From NCBI GenBank assembly GCA_949372875.1, contig CASIAW010000001.1, forward strand, positions 186,001 to 250,000: a DNA stretch of 64,000 nt, written 5' to 3'. The notes beneath the pieces were generated by a model. The model had not been told where the DNA came from. It searched no databases and saw nothing but the letters and a program-made list of their open reading frames with translations. Each line of letters starts with the position of its first letter. Position 1 is the first letter of the stretch. The position numbers were made by a program, and so were the translations under genes. Of this stretch, positions 36,576 through 46,170 are shown piece after piece. This stretch comes from Candidatus Poseidoniaceae archaeon (GTDB lineage Archaea; Thermoplasmatota; Poseidoniia; Poseidoniales; Poseidoniaceae).

Positions 36576-37709
36576 GTGGAAGACGAACCAATCCCTCAAT
36601 CCACTGTTTGGGAACAAGCAGAACAAGGCCCAGAGGAGAATCTCGTATTGGTTCAAAGGGGTCTTGCCCTTGGAGTCACATTACTCATCATCACTTCTAT
36701 GATTTACATAGGATTCATTGTGTTGGGAGAAAATGGACTAGTCACATATCGACCGGGCCAACAAGCACTGGAATCACAAGAGATATACTCTGATTTAATT
36801 GATTTTTCAGGCGTTAAATCGAATGGCGAAGGAATTCGAGTTTGTATCGTTGATTCTGGTATCATGCTGGACCATGTAGACCTTGAGTCTGCAAATATTG
36901 TATTATGGAAAGATTTCATCGATAACAGAGCAACTGCCTACGATGATCACGGGCATGGAACGAGCATGGCAGGTATACTCGTGGCTGATGGCTGGATGAA
37001 AGGCATCGCACCTGGTGTCGAATTACTCGTAGCCAAAGCATTAGCAGATGATGGTTCTGGAGCGGACTCTCTTGTTGCTGAAGCAATTGATTGGTGTGCC
37101 AGTAATAATGCTGATATCATTTCTCTCTCACTCGGTGGAGCGCCTGACATCTTACCCTTTGATATTGGTTCAGAACGAGGGTCTGATGAAGCTACTAATG
37201 ATGCAATCAATCAAGGAATTTTGGTCGTAGCTGCAGCGGGAAATGATGGTGGCGAGGGCGACGATGGTGATGTCTCAAATCCATGCGGTGAGCGGTTAGT
37301 CATATGCGTTGGTGGCGTAACGCAAACAGGCGAGCATTGGATTGGATCTTCAACAGGTGATAATAATGGTAGAATAATTCCGCTACCACTTCTTGCACCA
37401 CGTAGTGACCCTCACAAAAAGCCGGAATTAGTGGCTCCAGCGCAAGGAGTTGCTGTTGTGAATTACGGAGGTACTTGGTCGATGGTAGATGGTACAAGCG
37501 CAGCAACTGTGTATGTTACTGGTGCGCTTGCATTGCTCTTACAAGAAAATCCACAGTTAGCAGATTCGACTTCTTCCGCAAACACTGAACAAGTGAAAGA
37601 ATGGATTCAACAGACTTCAGCACCAAGGGAGGGGCAAAGTGGCCATGACGATAATTATGGATACGGGTTGCTGAAGATACAAGCCCTCCTTGATGCAGCA
37701 AGTGCATAG
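36576..37709 (+). CDS. Membrane-anchored subtilisin-like protease
   Basis: 377 aa. GTG start set by a perfect GGAGGTGA 4 bases upstream; the ATG two bases earlier is out of frame. One N-terminal helix (LALGVTLLIITSMIYIGFIVLG, ~29-51) would leave the S8 domain outside. Triad: Asp in VCIVDSGIMLDH, His in DDHGHGTSMAG, Ser in VDGTSAATVYVTG; oxyanion Asn in VAAAGNDGG. No propeptide and a short catalytic domain. Its role (nutrition, surface processing) is not evident. It is 14 bases after sufS, so probably in the same operon. Confidence 0.9.
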   Translation: MEDEPIPQSTVWEQAEQGPEENLVLVQRGLALGVTLLIITSMIYIGFIVLGENGLVTYRPGQQALESQEIYSDLIDFSGVKSNGEGIRVCIVDSGIMLDHVDLESANIVLWKDFIDNRATAYDDHGHGTSMAGILVADGWMKGIAPGVELLVAKALADDGSGADSLVAEAIDWCASNNADIISLSLGGAPDILPFDIGSERGSDEATNDAINQGILVVAAAGNDGGEGDDGDVSNPCGERLVICVGGVTQTGEHWIGSSTGDNNGRIIPLPLLAPRSDPHKKPELVAPAQGVAVVNYGGTWSMVDGTSAATVYVTGALALLLQENPQLADSTSSANTEQVKEWIQQTSAPREGQSGHDDNYGYGLLKIQALLDAASA

Positions 37710-37716
37710 TGCTGGT

Positions 37717-38460
37717 TCACTTTTTCGTCAAAGCAACAAGTGTTCCGCCAAACAGAGGCATGAAAGCAATATGGTGAGATTCATTTGCTGATTTTATGAA
37801 TTCCATCCACTGATTAAATCCATCAACAACAAGCATTCCTTCTTTGTCGTCTTCCTCAACATTACCCAACGGCATATCTGGTTCAACTGTGAACAAGACA
37901 CCACTTGGTGAGAGAAATGGAAGCAAGGCTTCTACATTTCGAGCACGGTTTTCAGAGATGCCATCAACAATAATAGCATCATGACTCGACTCGAGAGGTG
38001 GATTACCGACTTCAAGACCCGTAGATGATGCAGCGTGCCATGCATTTGTCTCAGCAACAAGAGCATCCAGGTTGCCGACAACAATAGAGGTGTATGATTC
38101 TGCATCGTGGCGTAGCATTAAACGGCGAAGAATGACGGAGAACTTCGCACCATCTTCAACCATTTGGAAGCGTTTAGGTGTTGAACCATCAGAGGAAAAG
38201 AGATCATAAATCCATGCACTTCGATGTCCAATACCTGCTCCAACTTCCAATATTGATTCTGGTTTGAGTCGCCCAATAGCATCACGTAGCCTGCGTAAAA
38301 TAGAAATGGACCAAGTGCTCAAACCCATGTGCTTGAGTTGAACACCAATGTTAGTAGCTATCTCTGGTTCATCGCGTGAGCGGGAATCGTCAGGCGACAG
38401 TAAATGTGCTAAGACGTGGGCCTTTCCGATTTCCGAATCAGCACCCTCTGGTTCCGACAT
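37717..38460 (-). CDS. SAM-dependent methyltransferase-like protein
   Basis: 247 aa. Class I methyltransferase fold: motif I ILEVGAGIGHRSAWIYDL, acidic motif II region RFQMVEDG, and HDAIIVDGISENRARNVEALLPFLSPSGVLFTVEP, where the DG corresponds to the O-methyltransferase-type acid. It resembles small-molecule O-methyltransferases in layout. Substrate unknown. ATG at 38460; convergent with the subtilase, leaving 7 bases. Confidence 0.75.
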   Translation of the reverse strand: MSEPEGADSEIGKAHVLAHLLSPDDSRSRDEPEIATNIGVQLKHMGLSTWSISILRRLRDAIGRLKPESILEVGAGIGHRSAWIYDLFSSDGSTPKRFQMVEDGAKFSVILRRLMLRHDAESYTSIVVGNLDALVAETNAWHAASSTGLEVGNPPLESSHDAIIVDGISENRARNVEALLPFLSPSGVLFTVEPDMPLGNVEEDDKEGMLVVDGFNQWMEFIKSANESHHIAFMPLFGGTLVALTKK

Positions 38461-38550
38461 GATGGTGCCTTTCGGCGGAATGACTTCAAGCCTCGCTTAT
38501 GCTACTGAGCCGGTACCTTCAAACGGGAGAGGCTTAGCGCATAGACAGGG

Positions 38551-39336
38551 ATGTCCATGGATGACAACGTCGAAGAGCAAGAATTCATCGATGAAGATGA
38601 AATAATGCTTGAAAATGCTGTACTCTGCCCAGCATGCAACGATGTGATGGGTCACATTATTCTCAAAGAAAACGCAAAGGGCCGTGGAACGGACTATTTG
38701 GTGAAATGTGAAGAGTGTGAAAAAGTACACACAGTCCATATCAGACCACCCCCCGTCGTTAAGATTCCATTTATCCTTACAGAAGGACCATCTTCGATGA
38801 CCAAAGTCATTGAAATCGATGCAGATGAGATTCTAGAACTTGAGGACGTTTTTGAAGAAGATGAAAAATTGTGGTCCATCAATCAGATTGAGATGAAAGA
38901 TGAACGGTATGTGAAGCATTGTGAAGCTAGCCTCATCGTTCGGGCCTCTGCTCTACGTTGCGATATGGTTCGAGTGAAACTTACAATGACACGTGGTGAA
39001 GATTCCTCGTCTGATGTATTAATTGTACCGGCAGAAACGACTTACACAGCCGGACACCTCATTGATTTGGAAGGACAAACATGGCGTATTCGAGCAATTC
39101 ATATGGGACGAGCTCGGACTCTTCGTGGAACTGTCGAAGCACGAGAAATTAAGCGAATGTATCTTCACGAACCTCCAAATCCTGAACACTTTGCACCTCG
39201 CACCCCACGTGAACGCCGTCAAGCATGGAAAGAAGGAAAACTCGGATTCAATCCCGAACCAATTCTACCAAAAGAAATAGTCAAGAAAGGCGTAACACCA
39301 TCAAACAAGCGAAAGCAGAAGAGACCACGTAATTGA
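38551..39336 (+). CDS. HVO_0476-like zinc-finger protein
   Basis: 261 aa. An acidic N-terminus leads into a zinc ribbon, LCPACNDVMGHIILKEN ... VKCEECEKVHTVHI. Then come beta-rich segments with acid clusters (IDADEILELEDVFEEDE) and a DLEGQTWRIRAIHMGRARTLRGTVEAREIKRMY region. The order fits the archaeal HVO_0476 family, whose role is unknown. A basic C-terminal tail (NKRKQKRPRN) suggests nucleic-acid contact. The stop TGA abuts the stop of the convergent proline dehydrogenase gene. Confidence 0.75.
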   Translation: MSMDDNVEEQEFIDEDEIMLENAVLCPACNDVMGHIILKENAKGRGTDYLVKCEECEKVHTVHIRPPPVVKIPFILTEGPSSMTKVIEIDADEILELEDVFEEDEKLWSINQIEMKDERYVKHCEASLIVRASALRCDMVRVKLTMTRGEDSSSDVLIVPAETTYTAGHLIDLEGQTWRIRAIHMGRARTLRGTVEAREIKRMYLHEPPNPEHFAPRTPRERRQAWKEGKLGFNPEPILPKEIVKKGVTPSNKRKQKRPRN

Positions 39337-40314
39337 TTATGGCCTGTTTGTCCATGGCATAAGGAATGCTTTTGCATATTGCGTACCAAGTGTCGGATTC
39401 TCTTGCAATCTTCGAATACTGTATTCATACCATTTCTCACCATATGGCACATAGACTCGAGTTCGATGTCCATTCTTCGCTAATTTACGGCGTAAAGGCC
39501 CCCGGACTCCAAGGAGCATTTGAAATTCATAACCCGGGCCTTTCGCATTACGGAGAGGGGCTGCATTCGGTCTTGGATCTGGAATATTTGGTCCCATCCC
39601 ATGTGATTCCAATGCGGATTTAGCATATTCTATGACTGGAATGTCGTGGCTTGCAATTGAACAGTATGAACCTGCCTCAAGCATCCGATCAATGCAAGCA
39701 TTGGTTGAATCAACTATGTCTTGGTAGGATGTGAAGGCAATATCCTCTGATTCAAGGTAAATACCTTTACAAATTCGATAATCTGCTGCAGGACCCAATT
39801 CCATTTCCAGATGATTGATGTCATCAAGGGTGCGGAAAAGCCGACCTTGTAGAACTGTCCCGACATTTGTCAATCCCTGTTTGTGAAGGTCAAGAACAAC
39901 TTGGATAGTGGCCGTTGTCACGCGATAATCTTCCATATCTAAGCGTACAAAAAGGTCCTGTTCGTTCGCCATTCTTACCAACGTTTCAATATTTTTCATG
40001 CCCTGTTTTTCATCGATAAGAAGCCCGAAAGCCGTCGGCTTAATTGAGAGGTTTGCGTCAAGATTATTTTCACGAATTGCTTCAATGACAGCGAGGTATT
40101 CGTCGAGAAAGAATTGAGCTTCTTCAAGTGAAGTTATTTCTTCACCAAGAACATCAACAGTAAAGCAAGCATTTTCTTTGGAAAGACGATTCATTATTTT
40201 GACTGCGTCGTTCAAACTGGGGCCTGCAACATATCGGCGGGATACCCAACCTACAAACCATTTCGGCATGCGAATTGTCAAAGCGACAATCGACTTAGAA
40301 AACCAACTGACCAT
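39337..40314 (-). CDS. putA: Proline dehydrogenase
   Basis: 325 aa from the ATG giving MVSWFSKSIV, with GGTGGG 4 bases upstream; the ORF-track TTG adds four residues. FAD-dependent TIM barrel: LSIKPTAFG, VRLDMEDYRVT, TVLQGRLFRT, YRICKGIYLE, and the substrate-binding end YVPYGEKWYEYSIRRLQENP. Oxidises proline to pyrroline-5-carboxylate, feeding electrons to quinone. This is the monofunctional form; no P5C dehydrogenase is nearby. It fits with the Xaa-Pro peptidase and secreted proteases as part of peptide use. Confidence 0.93.
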   Translation of the reverse strand: MVSWFSKSIVALTIRMPKWFVGWVSRRYVAGPSLNDAVKIMNRLSKENACFTVDVLGEEITSLEEAQFFLDEYLAVIEAIRENNLDANLSIKPTAFGLLIDEKQGMKNIETLVRMANEQDLFVRLDMEDYRVTTATIQVVLDLHKQGLTNVGTVLQGRLFRTLDDINHLEMELGPAADYRICKGIYLESEDIAFTSYQDIVDSTNACIDRMLEAGSYCSIASHDIPVIEYAKSALESHGMGPNIPDPRPNAAPLRNAKGPGYEFQMLLGVRGPLRRKLAKNGHRTRVYVPYGEKWYEYSIRRLQENPTLGTQYAKAFLMPWTNRP

Positions 40315-40361
40315 GCGCCCACCCAAACTATTCTCAGCGCAGGAGACTCTTGAGGCTTACC

Positions 40362-41345
40362 TCAATTTGACTTGCTGAAATCAACATCGAGGAGTGAACG
40401 TATAGCCTTCGAAGTCAACAGTGGGGTGGAAAGTGATTCAAGATGATTACGAATCGCTTGGCGCTGCCAACCTTTGAATGCCTTCTTGTCCATAGAAAAT
40501 ATGATTTTACCACCTGGGAATGCTCGCTTTGTCGATTCAAATGCAGCATTAATCGATTGTTTCCAATTTCCTTGTGGCTCCTCTCCTTCAATCTGAGGTG
40601 CAATGAAAGGAAGAGCATATGTTGCAAGCATGTGACCAATCCGCAAACTCGGATGCAATCCGAGATTATTGGCCCGAGGTGCATAATGACCTCCTCCAAG
40701 AGTAATCAATACGGGTTGGCCTTTATTCTTCACAGCATCCCATGAACCAAACCCTGGACCTCCATCGAGTCCAAGTCCACGGTGAATAATGTCTGCAAGG
40801 AGTTCAGCAGCACCTTCATGGCCCCATGTATCGGCGGTTGAACCGACTTCAATGAAGAGAGAGGGTACTTCGAGCCAAGGACCGTGATGTGTCACTTCCA
40901 ACGAAGTATCAAAGTCATCTCCGAGGTCTGCATGTTCAGACTTTCGGACCAATTCTTGCCACCAAGATGCGAGACGAGTTGAAGGTGGAGGGGCATCGCC
41001 CGCTTTACCACCATAAGGAGGGGTTTCGTCCTCATTCAGTTGCATCACTCCAATAGGATGCAAGGTAAGTGATGGGCGGCCACTTGCCGCAGAGTGGCGT
41101 GATGGAAAAATAATTTCATCGACCATTTCCCCCGTAGCCTGCATCCAGCGACGACCGAGAAAGTCTTCTCGAAGCACGCTTCCCGGGAGAATCCAGATGC
41201 GGGCATTCAATCGTTTGAACGTTGGTTGCCCCTCAACCAAATCCATCGGCTCCCATTGAGCCATTTTCATGAGTGAATCAGATTGATTTGTCGAGGCAAT
41301 ATCTGTGGCACTTACCGCAATGAGTATCACACTTTCCTCGCCCAT
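40362..41345 (-). CDS. dtdA: D-aminoacyl-tRNA deacylase (archaeal DTD2 type)
   Basis: 327 aa from the ATG giving MGEESVILIAVS, which matches the family's start; the ORF-track start at 41423 would overlap the divergent gene. Family motifs: LEVTHHGPWLEVPSLFIEVG, STADTWGHEGAAELLAD, and ITLGGGHYAPR near the middle. Hydrolyses D-amino acids mistakenly attached to tRNA, with zinc. A ~60-residue insert (residues ~100-150, GKAGDAPPPSTR) lies between the N-terminal strand and the first motif. Confidence 0.92.
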   Translation of the reverse strand: MGEESVILIAVSATDIASTNQSDSLMKMAQWEPMDLVEGQPTFKRLNARIWILPGSVLREDFLGRRWMQATGEMVDEIIFPSRHSAASGRPSLTLHPIGVMQLNEDETPPYGGKAGDAPPPSTRLASWWQELVRKSEHADLGDDFDTSLEVTHHGPWLEVPSLFIEVGSTADTWGHEGAAELLADIIHRGLGLDGGPGFGSWDAVKNKGQPVLITLGGGHYAPRANNLGLHPSLRIGHMLATYALPFIAPQIEGEEPQGNWKQSINAAFESTKRAFPGGKIIFSMDKKAFKGWQRQAIRNHLESLSTPLLTSKAIRSLLDVDFSKSN

Positions 41346-41421
41346 GCAATACGCAAGGGGAATGAACTTTTCATATCTTGTACATGCGAGTATTGACAAA
41401 GAGGCACTGTAAGCACCACCC

Positions 41422-42375
41422 ATGGCCCCCGGTTCAAAGGTAGACTCTTTACCGTTCCATCCTGCGAAGATTCTTTCGTGGAAATCTGGTTACGTCGGAG
41501 TTGGGATTGATGGGGAGTTCCTTGCACTCGATTTGAATTTGGAAAAGATAGGAGAGGTGAAAAAGCCATTTCCATGCCCTGCCCAGCAAGTTACTGTTCT
41601 TGACAATCAATTGATTGCGACATGGGTTGACCATGAATTAATGCTGGCCAGAATGGCTTCTTTTGCACTCGCTGAGCCATTCGAAAATGGACCTGAACGA
41701 GGCGAACTGAGGGTGCGAACCACCATCGATGCAGCACTTCATCCAGCCCAGAACATATGGTCGCATGTCCTCGATTCTGAACCACTCACACTTTGTTCAA
41801 ATGATGAGCAATTTGTATTTATTCTTTGGAAGAAAGGAATCTATGCCATGGGGAAAGGCACTGGCGAAGAGTGGAGAAAACCTGAACCCTTGTGGCCTGA
41901 ACTTGAAAAATTACCAAATGCGGAAAGCATTGTTTCTTCATCGATTCAAGGACAACAACTCCATGTTTGGTCGAAAGGTGGTGGCCATAAAATATACCAA
42001 TGCCAAACTGGAGAATCACTTCTCTCTGAAATTGTTCCGTTCGATGATATTCTCGAATCAGTTCACAGTGACGGAGATAACCACTTGCTTTGCTACCAAA
42101 GCGGCCAAGTTGCTTTGTACAACTCCAACGGCATACAGAAAACTGTCGAATTGAATGGGCCAGCTCAACATGCGCTTTGGAACAATGAACAACAATCGTG
42201 GCATATTGCTGGGTGGAGAGAAGAAGCACGCATCTCTCTAGGTGAACATCACAGCACACCGATAAATGAAATCCCAGTGCAAATAGTACAACACAAGGGT
42301 TCAACCCTGTTACTGCTGAATGATGGCTCCTTTTCTGAGTCGTCATATCCAATCAGTTCGCAAGCCGAAGTATAA
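41422..42375 (+). CDS. Unknown protein, beta-propeller-like repeats
   Basis: 317 aa, soluble, no signal peptide. The sequence has recurring strands of the kind LxVWSKGGGHKIYQC, LLCYQSGQVALYNSNG and WHIAGWREEARISLGE, spaced ~40 residues apart, consistent with a WD40-like or related propeller, but no repeat is diagnostic. ATG start with no clear Shine-Dalgarno, in a short divergent gap with dtdA. Function unknown. Confidence 0.65.
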   Translation: MAPGSKVDSLPFHPAKILSWKSGYVGVGIDGEFLALDLNLEKIGEVKKPFPCPAQQVTVLDNQLIATWVDHELMLARMASFALAEPFENGPERGELRVRTTIDAALHPAQNIWSHVLDSEPLTLCSNDEQFVFILWKKGIYAMGKGTGEEWRKPEPLWPELEKLPNAESIVSSSIQGQQLHVWSKGGGHKIYQCQTGESLLSEIVPFDDILESVHSDGDNHLLCYQSGQVALYNSNGIQKTVELNGPAQHALWNNEQQSWHIAGWREEARISLGEHHSTPINEIPVQIVQHKGSTLLLLNDGSFSESSYPISSQAEV

Positions 42376-42395
42376 CTGATACAGTATAGACCAAG

Positions 42396-42404
42396 CATTA
42401 TATG
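42396..42404 (+). promoter_or_regulatory. Probable TATA box for the YHYH/TSP3 gene
   Basis: GCATTATATGCC lies about 26-28 bases upstream of the ATG at 42427, so the transcript may be leaderless or nearly so. No Shine-Dalgarno is visible before that start. Confidence 0.45.
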
Positions 42405-42426
42405 CCATTGCAGGAATTTTTAAAAC

Positions 42427-45348
42427 ATGGATACGAAAATACTGGTTGTCAGCGGCGTTCTAGCACTGCTTATGGTGAGTTCAGGTTTTGTACTCATGAT
42501 CGATGAGACCAGTAATGATGAGGACACTCAAAATATGGAGCAGCAACAGGATTTAACTCCGGATGAAAATGTACCACCACAATTGTTTAATTCGGATCAA
42601 TATACGCACGCTTGGGACAACCAAAATGCGAGTATTGAAGGTTTTATTCTCGATGAAGAGAGTTCAACTGCAACTGTTAATGTCATCATTTTGGATTCAA
42701 ACACACTCCAAGAGATAGGTGAAGTACGTTCGATAAGTCCCTCAAGAGACGGAGAATGGTCACTGCTGACCGAATTTGCACAGCCAGGAACATGGCTTGT
42801 TCAGATTCAAGCGATAGATTCTTCCGGCTTAAGCAGTGAAGTCTCAATGGCACAGTTAACTGTTGAGGCACCGCAGGAAGAAGATGTCGTTCTGTCAACA
42901 CTTTGGATTCAACCCGAGGAAAATTCAAGCATCGGTACGCTTCAAGGATTGATGTTGCACATGTTCCCCTCTACCTGTTCTATTGAATTCCACCCCCTTG
43001 GACAAAGTCCTGCTCGTCTTATTGACGGTGACGAAAATTCAACGACTGGAGAATACAGCATGTTCGTCAATACATCCTATCACAATACAATCGGTGATTT
43101 AATTGCCTCATGCGGACTGTTTTCTCAATCAACCTCGACAATCAGACTCAACCTTCCAGTACCACCTGAGACTGAAACTGACTTGGACAGTGACGGCGTG
43201 CTTGATGATGCTGACGATTGTGATTCTACTCCTGAAGGAGAACCAGTCTATGCCACTGGATGTTCTGACTCAGAAACCGATGGAGACCTGGACGGTGTCA
43301 TGAATGATATGGACGTTTGTCCAAACACACCGACGTCAGAAACAGTCGATAACCAAGGGTGTGCTGAATCTCAGAAAGATGAAGATACAGATGGCGTGAA
43401 TAACGTTCTTGATTTGTGCCCCAATACTCCTGTTACAGAATCTGTAGATACTTCTGGCTGTTCAGCCTCGCAAAAAGACGACGATGGTGACGGAGTGACG
43501 AACGATATCGATGAATGTCCCACTACACCGGCAGGTGAGGCTGTTGATGCCGTAGGATGTGCGATAACCCCCCCGACTCCCACATCGATGAAAATCCTCG
43601 CACTTCACGGAGGTGGCGACTCAGCTTCAGGATTAGCATCACAACAAGGAATGCAAGACCTTGTAGATGCCTTGCCTGAATTTGAATTTATATTTGCAAG
43701 TACTCCGGAAAGTGGAAATGTTTGGTATCAAGACCCGCCAGGTGGCAAAGGTGAGCCAACAACAGACCCAGATTGGGCTGATTTGTCCATTGCATATCTT
43801 GACCAAATGGTTTTAGATAATGGACCATTTTATGGTTTGATTGGCTACTCACAAGGATCAGCAATGATCCCCGTCTATCTTGCAAATACTCAGAACACCT
43901 TTGACAGAGTCATGCTTTACAACGGTTACTTGCCAACAACGCATCACGGCTTGATGGACACGATTGATGATGCAGCACCATTTTCGACTCCTGCAATGAT
44001 TTTTTCAGGTGAAAATGACGGGGCTTTCAAAGACCTTGCACCTGCCCTTGCCCAGAAGTTTAGTGGCTCGCTTGATTTGCACAGCCAAACCGCTGGGCAC
44101 CACTTGCCTTACGAAACTGACCAACATTTCGACCAAATTCTTACCTTCATTCGTGCAGGAATTGAGACCTTTGACCCTGTTGATTCATGGTATTGTCAAG
44201 ATGGTTCTGGCCCATGGATCAAGGACTATAACGGTGATGGAAACGGATACACCGCGAACTCAAATGGCGTAAGCAGTGCTGGTGGAAGTGGTTCAGGCCC
44301 TTGGTTCCAATGTCAAGTCTCGGTGACCGTTCAAAATGATGAGATGATTGTTGTGAGTAATGGAATACCAAATCATGATTTCTTGAGTACAATGGGTTGT
44401 TGCGCACCAGAGATGGATTACACAACCACTTTCCCACTTAATCCAGTTAACGACACATCAGGAGGTCACGACACGTCAAACTGTCCTGCTTCTGCAGGCC
44501 GATGGGAATGCGTCCCCGACAGAGGAACAGTTGCCATGTCGGTGAATGGAGCACCAATATTTGGTCCTGAAGAAGGACCTGGAGGGGATGCAGTTGCTCT
44601 TCACTTTGATTATTTTAACGAAGACCGGCAACCGATTGTTCTTGGATGGTGCACGGGTCACTCTGCCGGACCGAATGGATACCACTACCACTATGATGCA
44701 AACTGTGTCTATTGGGAGCCAGAATCCGGAGAGACTATGGAAGACTATGATCCCTCTAAAATTAAGAGCGATGAACACAGTCCAATTATTGGATGGGCAT
44801 TCGATGGCTACCCGATTTATGGGATGTATGGATACAATGAGGACCAATCCACATTGAAAGCAATTACTTCTTCTTACGGAATTGAGAGAACACAAGAGGG
44901 TGGAGACCAAGGATACAACGGAATCGATGATTGGAATTACATTGATGGTTCCGGTGATTTAGACGAATGCAACGGAAGATTCGGGCCAACACCTGAATAT
45001 CCGGATGGAATTTACCATTACGTTAGCACCCCACTCTCAGGATCACCAACAATGGTAACTGACACAAATGGTCAAACAGTTGGCATGATTGGTTTCCCTT
45101 ATTTCCTCCTCTGCTACCACGGTATCGCTGATGTCGCTGGGCAAGATGTCGGTGGCGGCCAAGGTGGCGGCGGAGGCGGAGGCCCTCCTGGTGGTAATGC
45201 AGCACAAACTCTGTATTCACATATGCCTGAACTCATTGATTCGGATGAAGAGAGAAACAATTTGCAAGCAGTGCTTTGGAACTCGACTTGGATTCTTTTC
45301 ATTCTCATCGGAGCTGCTTTTTACCGTGGTTATCGAAAAAGAGACTGA
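42427..45348 (+). CDS. Multidomain surface protein: TSP3 repeats, serine hydrolase, YHYH domain
   Basis: 973 aa. An N-terminal signal/anchor (ILVVSGVLALLMVSSGFVLM) is followed by an Ig-like region to ~240. Four calcium-type TSP3 repeats (DLDSDGVLDDADDCDSTP and similar with C...C spacing) span ~250-380. An FSH1-like alpha/beta hydrolase follows (ILALHGGGD, nucleophile GYSQGSA, Asp in SGENDGA, His in TAGHHLPYE). A YHYH domain (YHYHYDANCVYWEPESGE, IIGWAFDGYPIYGMYGY, DGIYHYVSTP) leads to a Gly-rich linker and a C-terminal helix (STWILFILIGAAFYRGY). The hydrolase and YHYH domains would be extracellular. Probable TATA element 27 bases upstream; followed 9 bases later by the SCO1-like gene. Confidence 0.88.
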   Translation: MDTKILVVSGVLALLMVSSGFVLMIDETSNDEDTQNMEQQQDLTPDENVPPQLFNSDQYTHAWDNQNASIEGFILDEESSTATVNVIILDSNTLQEIGEVRSISPSRDGEWSLLTEFAQPGTWLVQIQAIDSSGLSSEVSMAQLTVEAPQEEDVVLSTLWIQPEENSSIGTLQGLMLHMFPSTCSIEFHPLGQSPARLIDGDENSTTGEYSMFVNTSYHNTIGDLIASCGLFSQSTSTIRLNLPVPPETETDLDSDGVLDDADDCDSTPEGEPVYATGCSDSETDGDLDGVMNDMDVCPNTPTSETVDNQGCAESQKDEDTDGVNNVLDLCPNTPVTESVDTSGCSASQKDDDGDGVTNDIDECPTTPAGEAVDAVGCAITPPTPTSMKILALHGGGDSASGLASQQGMQDLVDALPEFEFIFASTPESGNVWYQDPPGGKGEPTTDPDWADLSIAYLDQMVLDNGPFYGLIGYSQGSAMIPVYLANTQNTFDRVMLYNGYLPTTHHGLMDTIDDAAPFSTPAMIFSGENDGAFKDLAPALAQKFSGSLDLHSQTAGHHLPYETDQHFDQILTFIRAGIETFDPVDSWYCQDGSGPWIKDYNGDGNGYTANSNGVSSAGGSGSGPWFQCQVSVTVQNDEMIVVSNGIPNHDFLSTMGCCAPEMDYTTTFPLNPVNDTSGGHDTSNCPASAGRWECVPDRGTVAMSVNGAPIFGPEEGPGGDAVALHFDYFNEDRQPIVLGWCTGHSAGPNGYHYHYDANCVYWEPESGETMEDYDPSKIKSDEHSPIIGWAFDGYPIYGMYGYNEDQSTLKAITSSYGIERTQEGGDQGYNGIDDWNYIDGSGDLDECNGRFGPTPEYPDGIYHYVSTPLSGSPTMVTDTNGQTVGMIGFPYFLLCYHGIADVAGQDVGGGQGGGGGGGPPGGNAAQTLYSHMPELIDSDEERNNLQAVLWNSTWILFILIGAAFYRGYRKRD

Positions 45349-45357
45349 GGGTTTGAA

Positions 45358-45987
45358 GTGGACAAACTCATCTTTGTCGTCGCCGTCCTGATGCTCAATG
45401 CTGGATGCTTGAGTCCACAGGAAATCGATATTTTCGAAGGCCAAGATGTCAATCCTGCTCAGCCTTACCGCGTCTTTGATTTACAAGATAACAACGACTC
45501 ACGATTTAATTCGTCTGTGTTGAATGGAAATATTGTGGTGTTTGGCTTTATCTATACGAATTGTCCAAATTATTGTCCAACGACAACTGCGGATATGAAG
45601 TGGATTCAATCCCAGTTGAGTGAGCAAGAACGTTCCAATACCAGTTTCATATCTGTAACGGTCGATCCGTGGCGTGATGGTCCATTCGGTCTTACTCAGT
45701 ACATGGATGAATACAACGTGACTTGGCCACACTTGACAACAACGGTTGAAACACTCGAAAGCCTTTCGCATATCGAAAGAGTCTGGACTGATTTCTCGAT
45801 TGGACTCATTCTCACTGAAGCGAATAACAGTACTGATTTAGGAAGAGGGCATTCTTTGTATTACGACATCGAACATACCAACGGATTAGTTTTGGTCGAT
45901 GAAACGGGTCTGCAGCGAGTGCGCTGGACGCATGACAATTGGAGTCCCGAAGGAATCTTAAGCGATTTACGTTCACTGATGAACTAA
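45358..45987 (+). CDS. SCO1/SenC-family copper chaperone-like lipoprotein
   Basis: 209 aa, GTG start 9 bases after the previous gene. An N-terminal hydrophobic segment ends in NAGC, a lipobox-like cysteine. Thioredoxin fold with the copper motif TNCPNYCPTTTADM (C-x3-C) and the distal histidine in DIEHTNGLVLVDE. SCO proteins deliver copper to the CuA site of cytochrome oxidase or act as thiol-disulfide reductases. Co-transcription with the YHYH gene suggests a linked extracytoplasmic role. Three bases separate it from the convergent rps27ae. Confidence 0.88.
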   Translation: MDKLIFVVAVLMLNAGCLSPQEIDIFEGQDVNPAQPYRVFDLQDNNDSRFNSSVLNGNIVVFGFIYTNCPNYCPTTTADMKWIQSQLSEQERSNTSFISVTVDPWRDGPFGLTQYMDEYNVTWPHLTTTVETLESLSHIERVWTDFSIGLILTEANNSTDLGRGHSLYYDIEHTNGLVLVDETGLQRVRWTHDNWSPEGILSDLRSLMN

Positions 45988-45990
45988 AAA

Positions 45991-46170
45991 TCATTCATTA
46001 TTGACTGTGTATCCACATCGACCGCAGGACTTGCGATCTTTGTGAACAGCGAGGAATACACCAGGACCACATCCAGGGTCTGGACAGAACTCAGCATTAC
46101 GAGTCAAGGTTCCGTCTTCATTGACGGTATACTTGGACCACTTTGCGCCAGGTTTTGGACCGTCACCCAT
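45991..46170 (-). CDS. rps27ae: Ribosomal protein eS31 / S27Ae
   Basis: 59 aa from ATG ([11 protein letters not shown]). Zinc-binding CPDPGCGPG and SCGRCGYTV give the four cysteines of the archaeal S27Ae family. The small-subunit protein lies last in the rpo7-spt4-rps24e-rps27ae operon; its ATG overlaps the rps24e stop (TGATG), so translation is coupled. Confidence 0.93.
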   Translation of the reverse strand: MGDGPKPGAKWSKYTVNEDGTLTRNAEFCPDPGCGPGVFLAVHKDRKSCGRCGYTVNNE

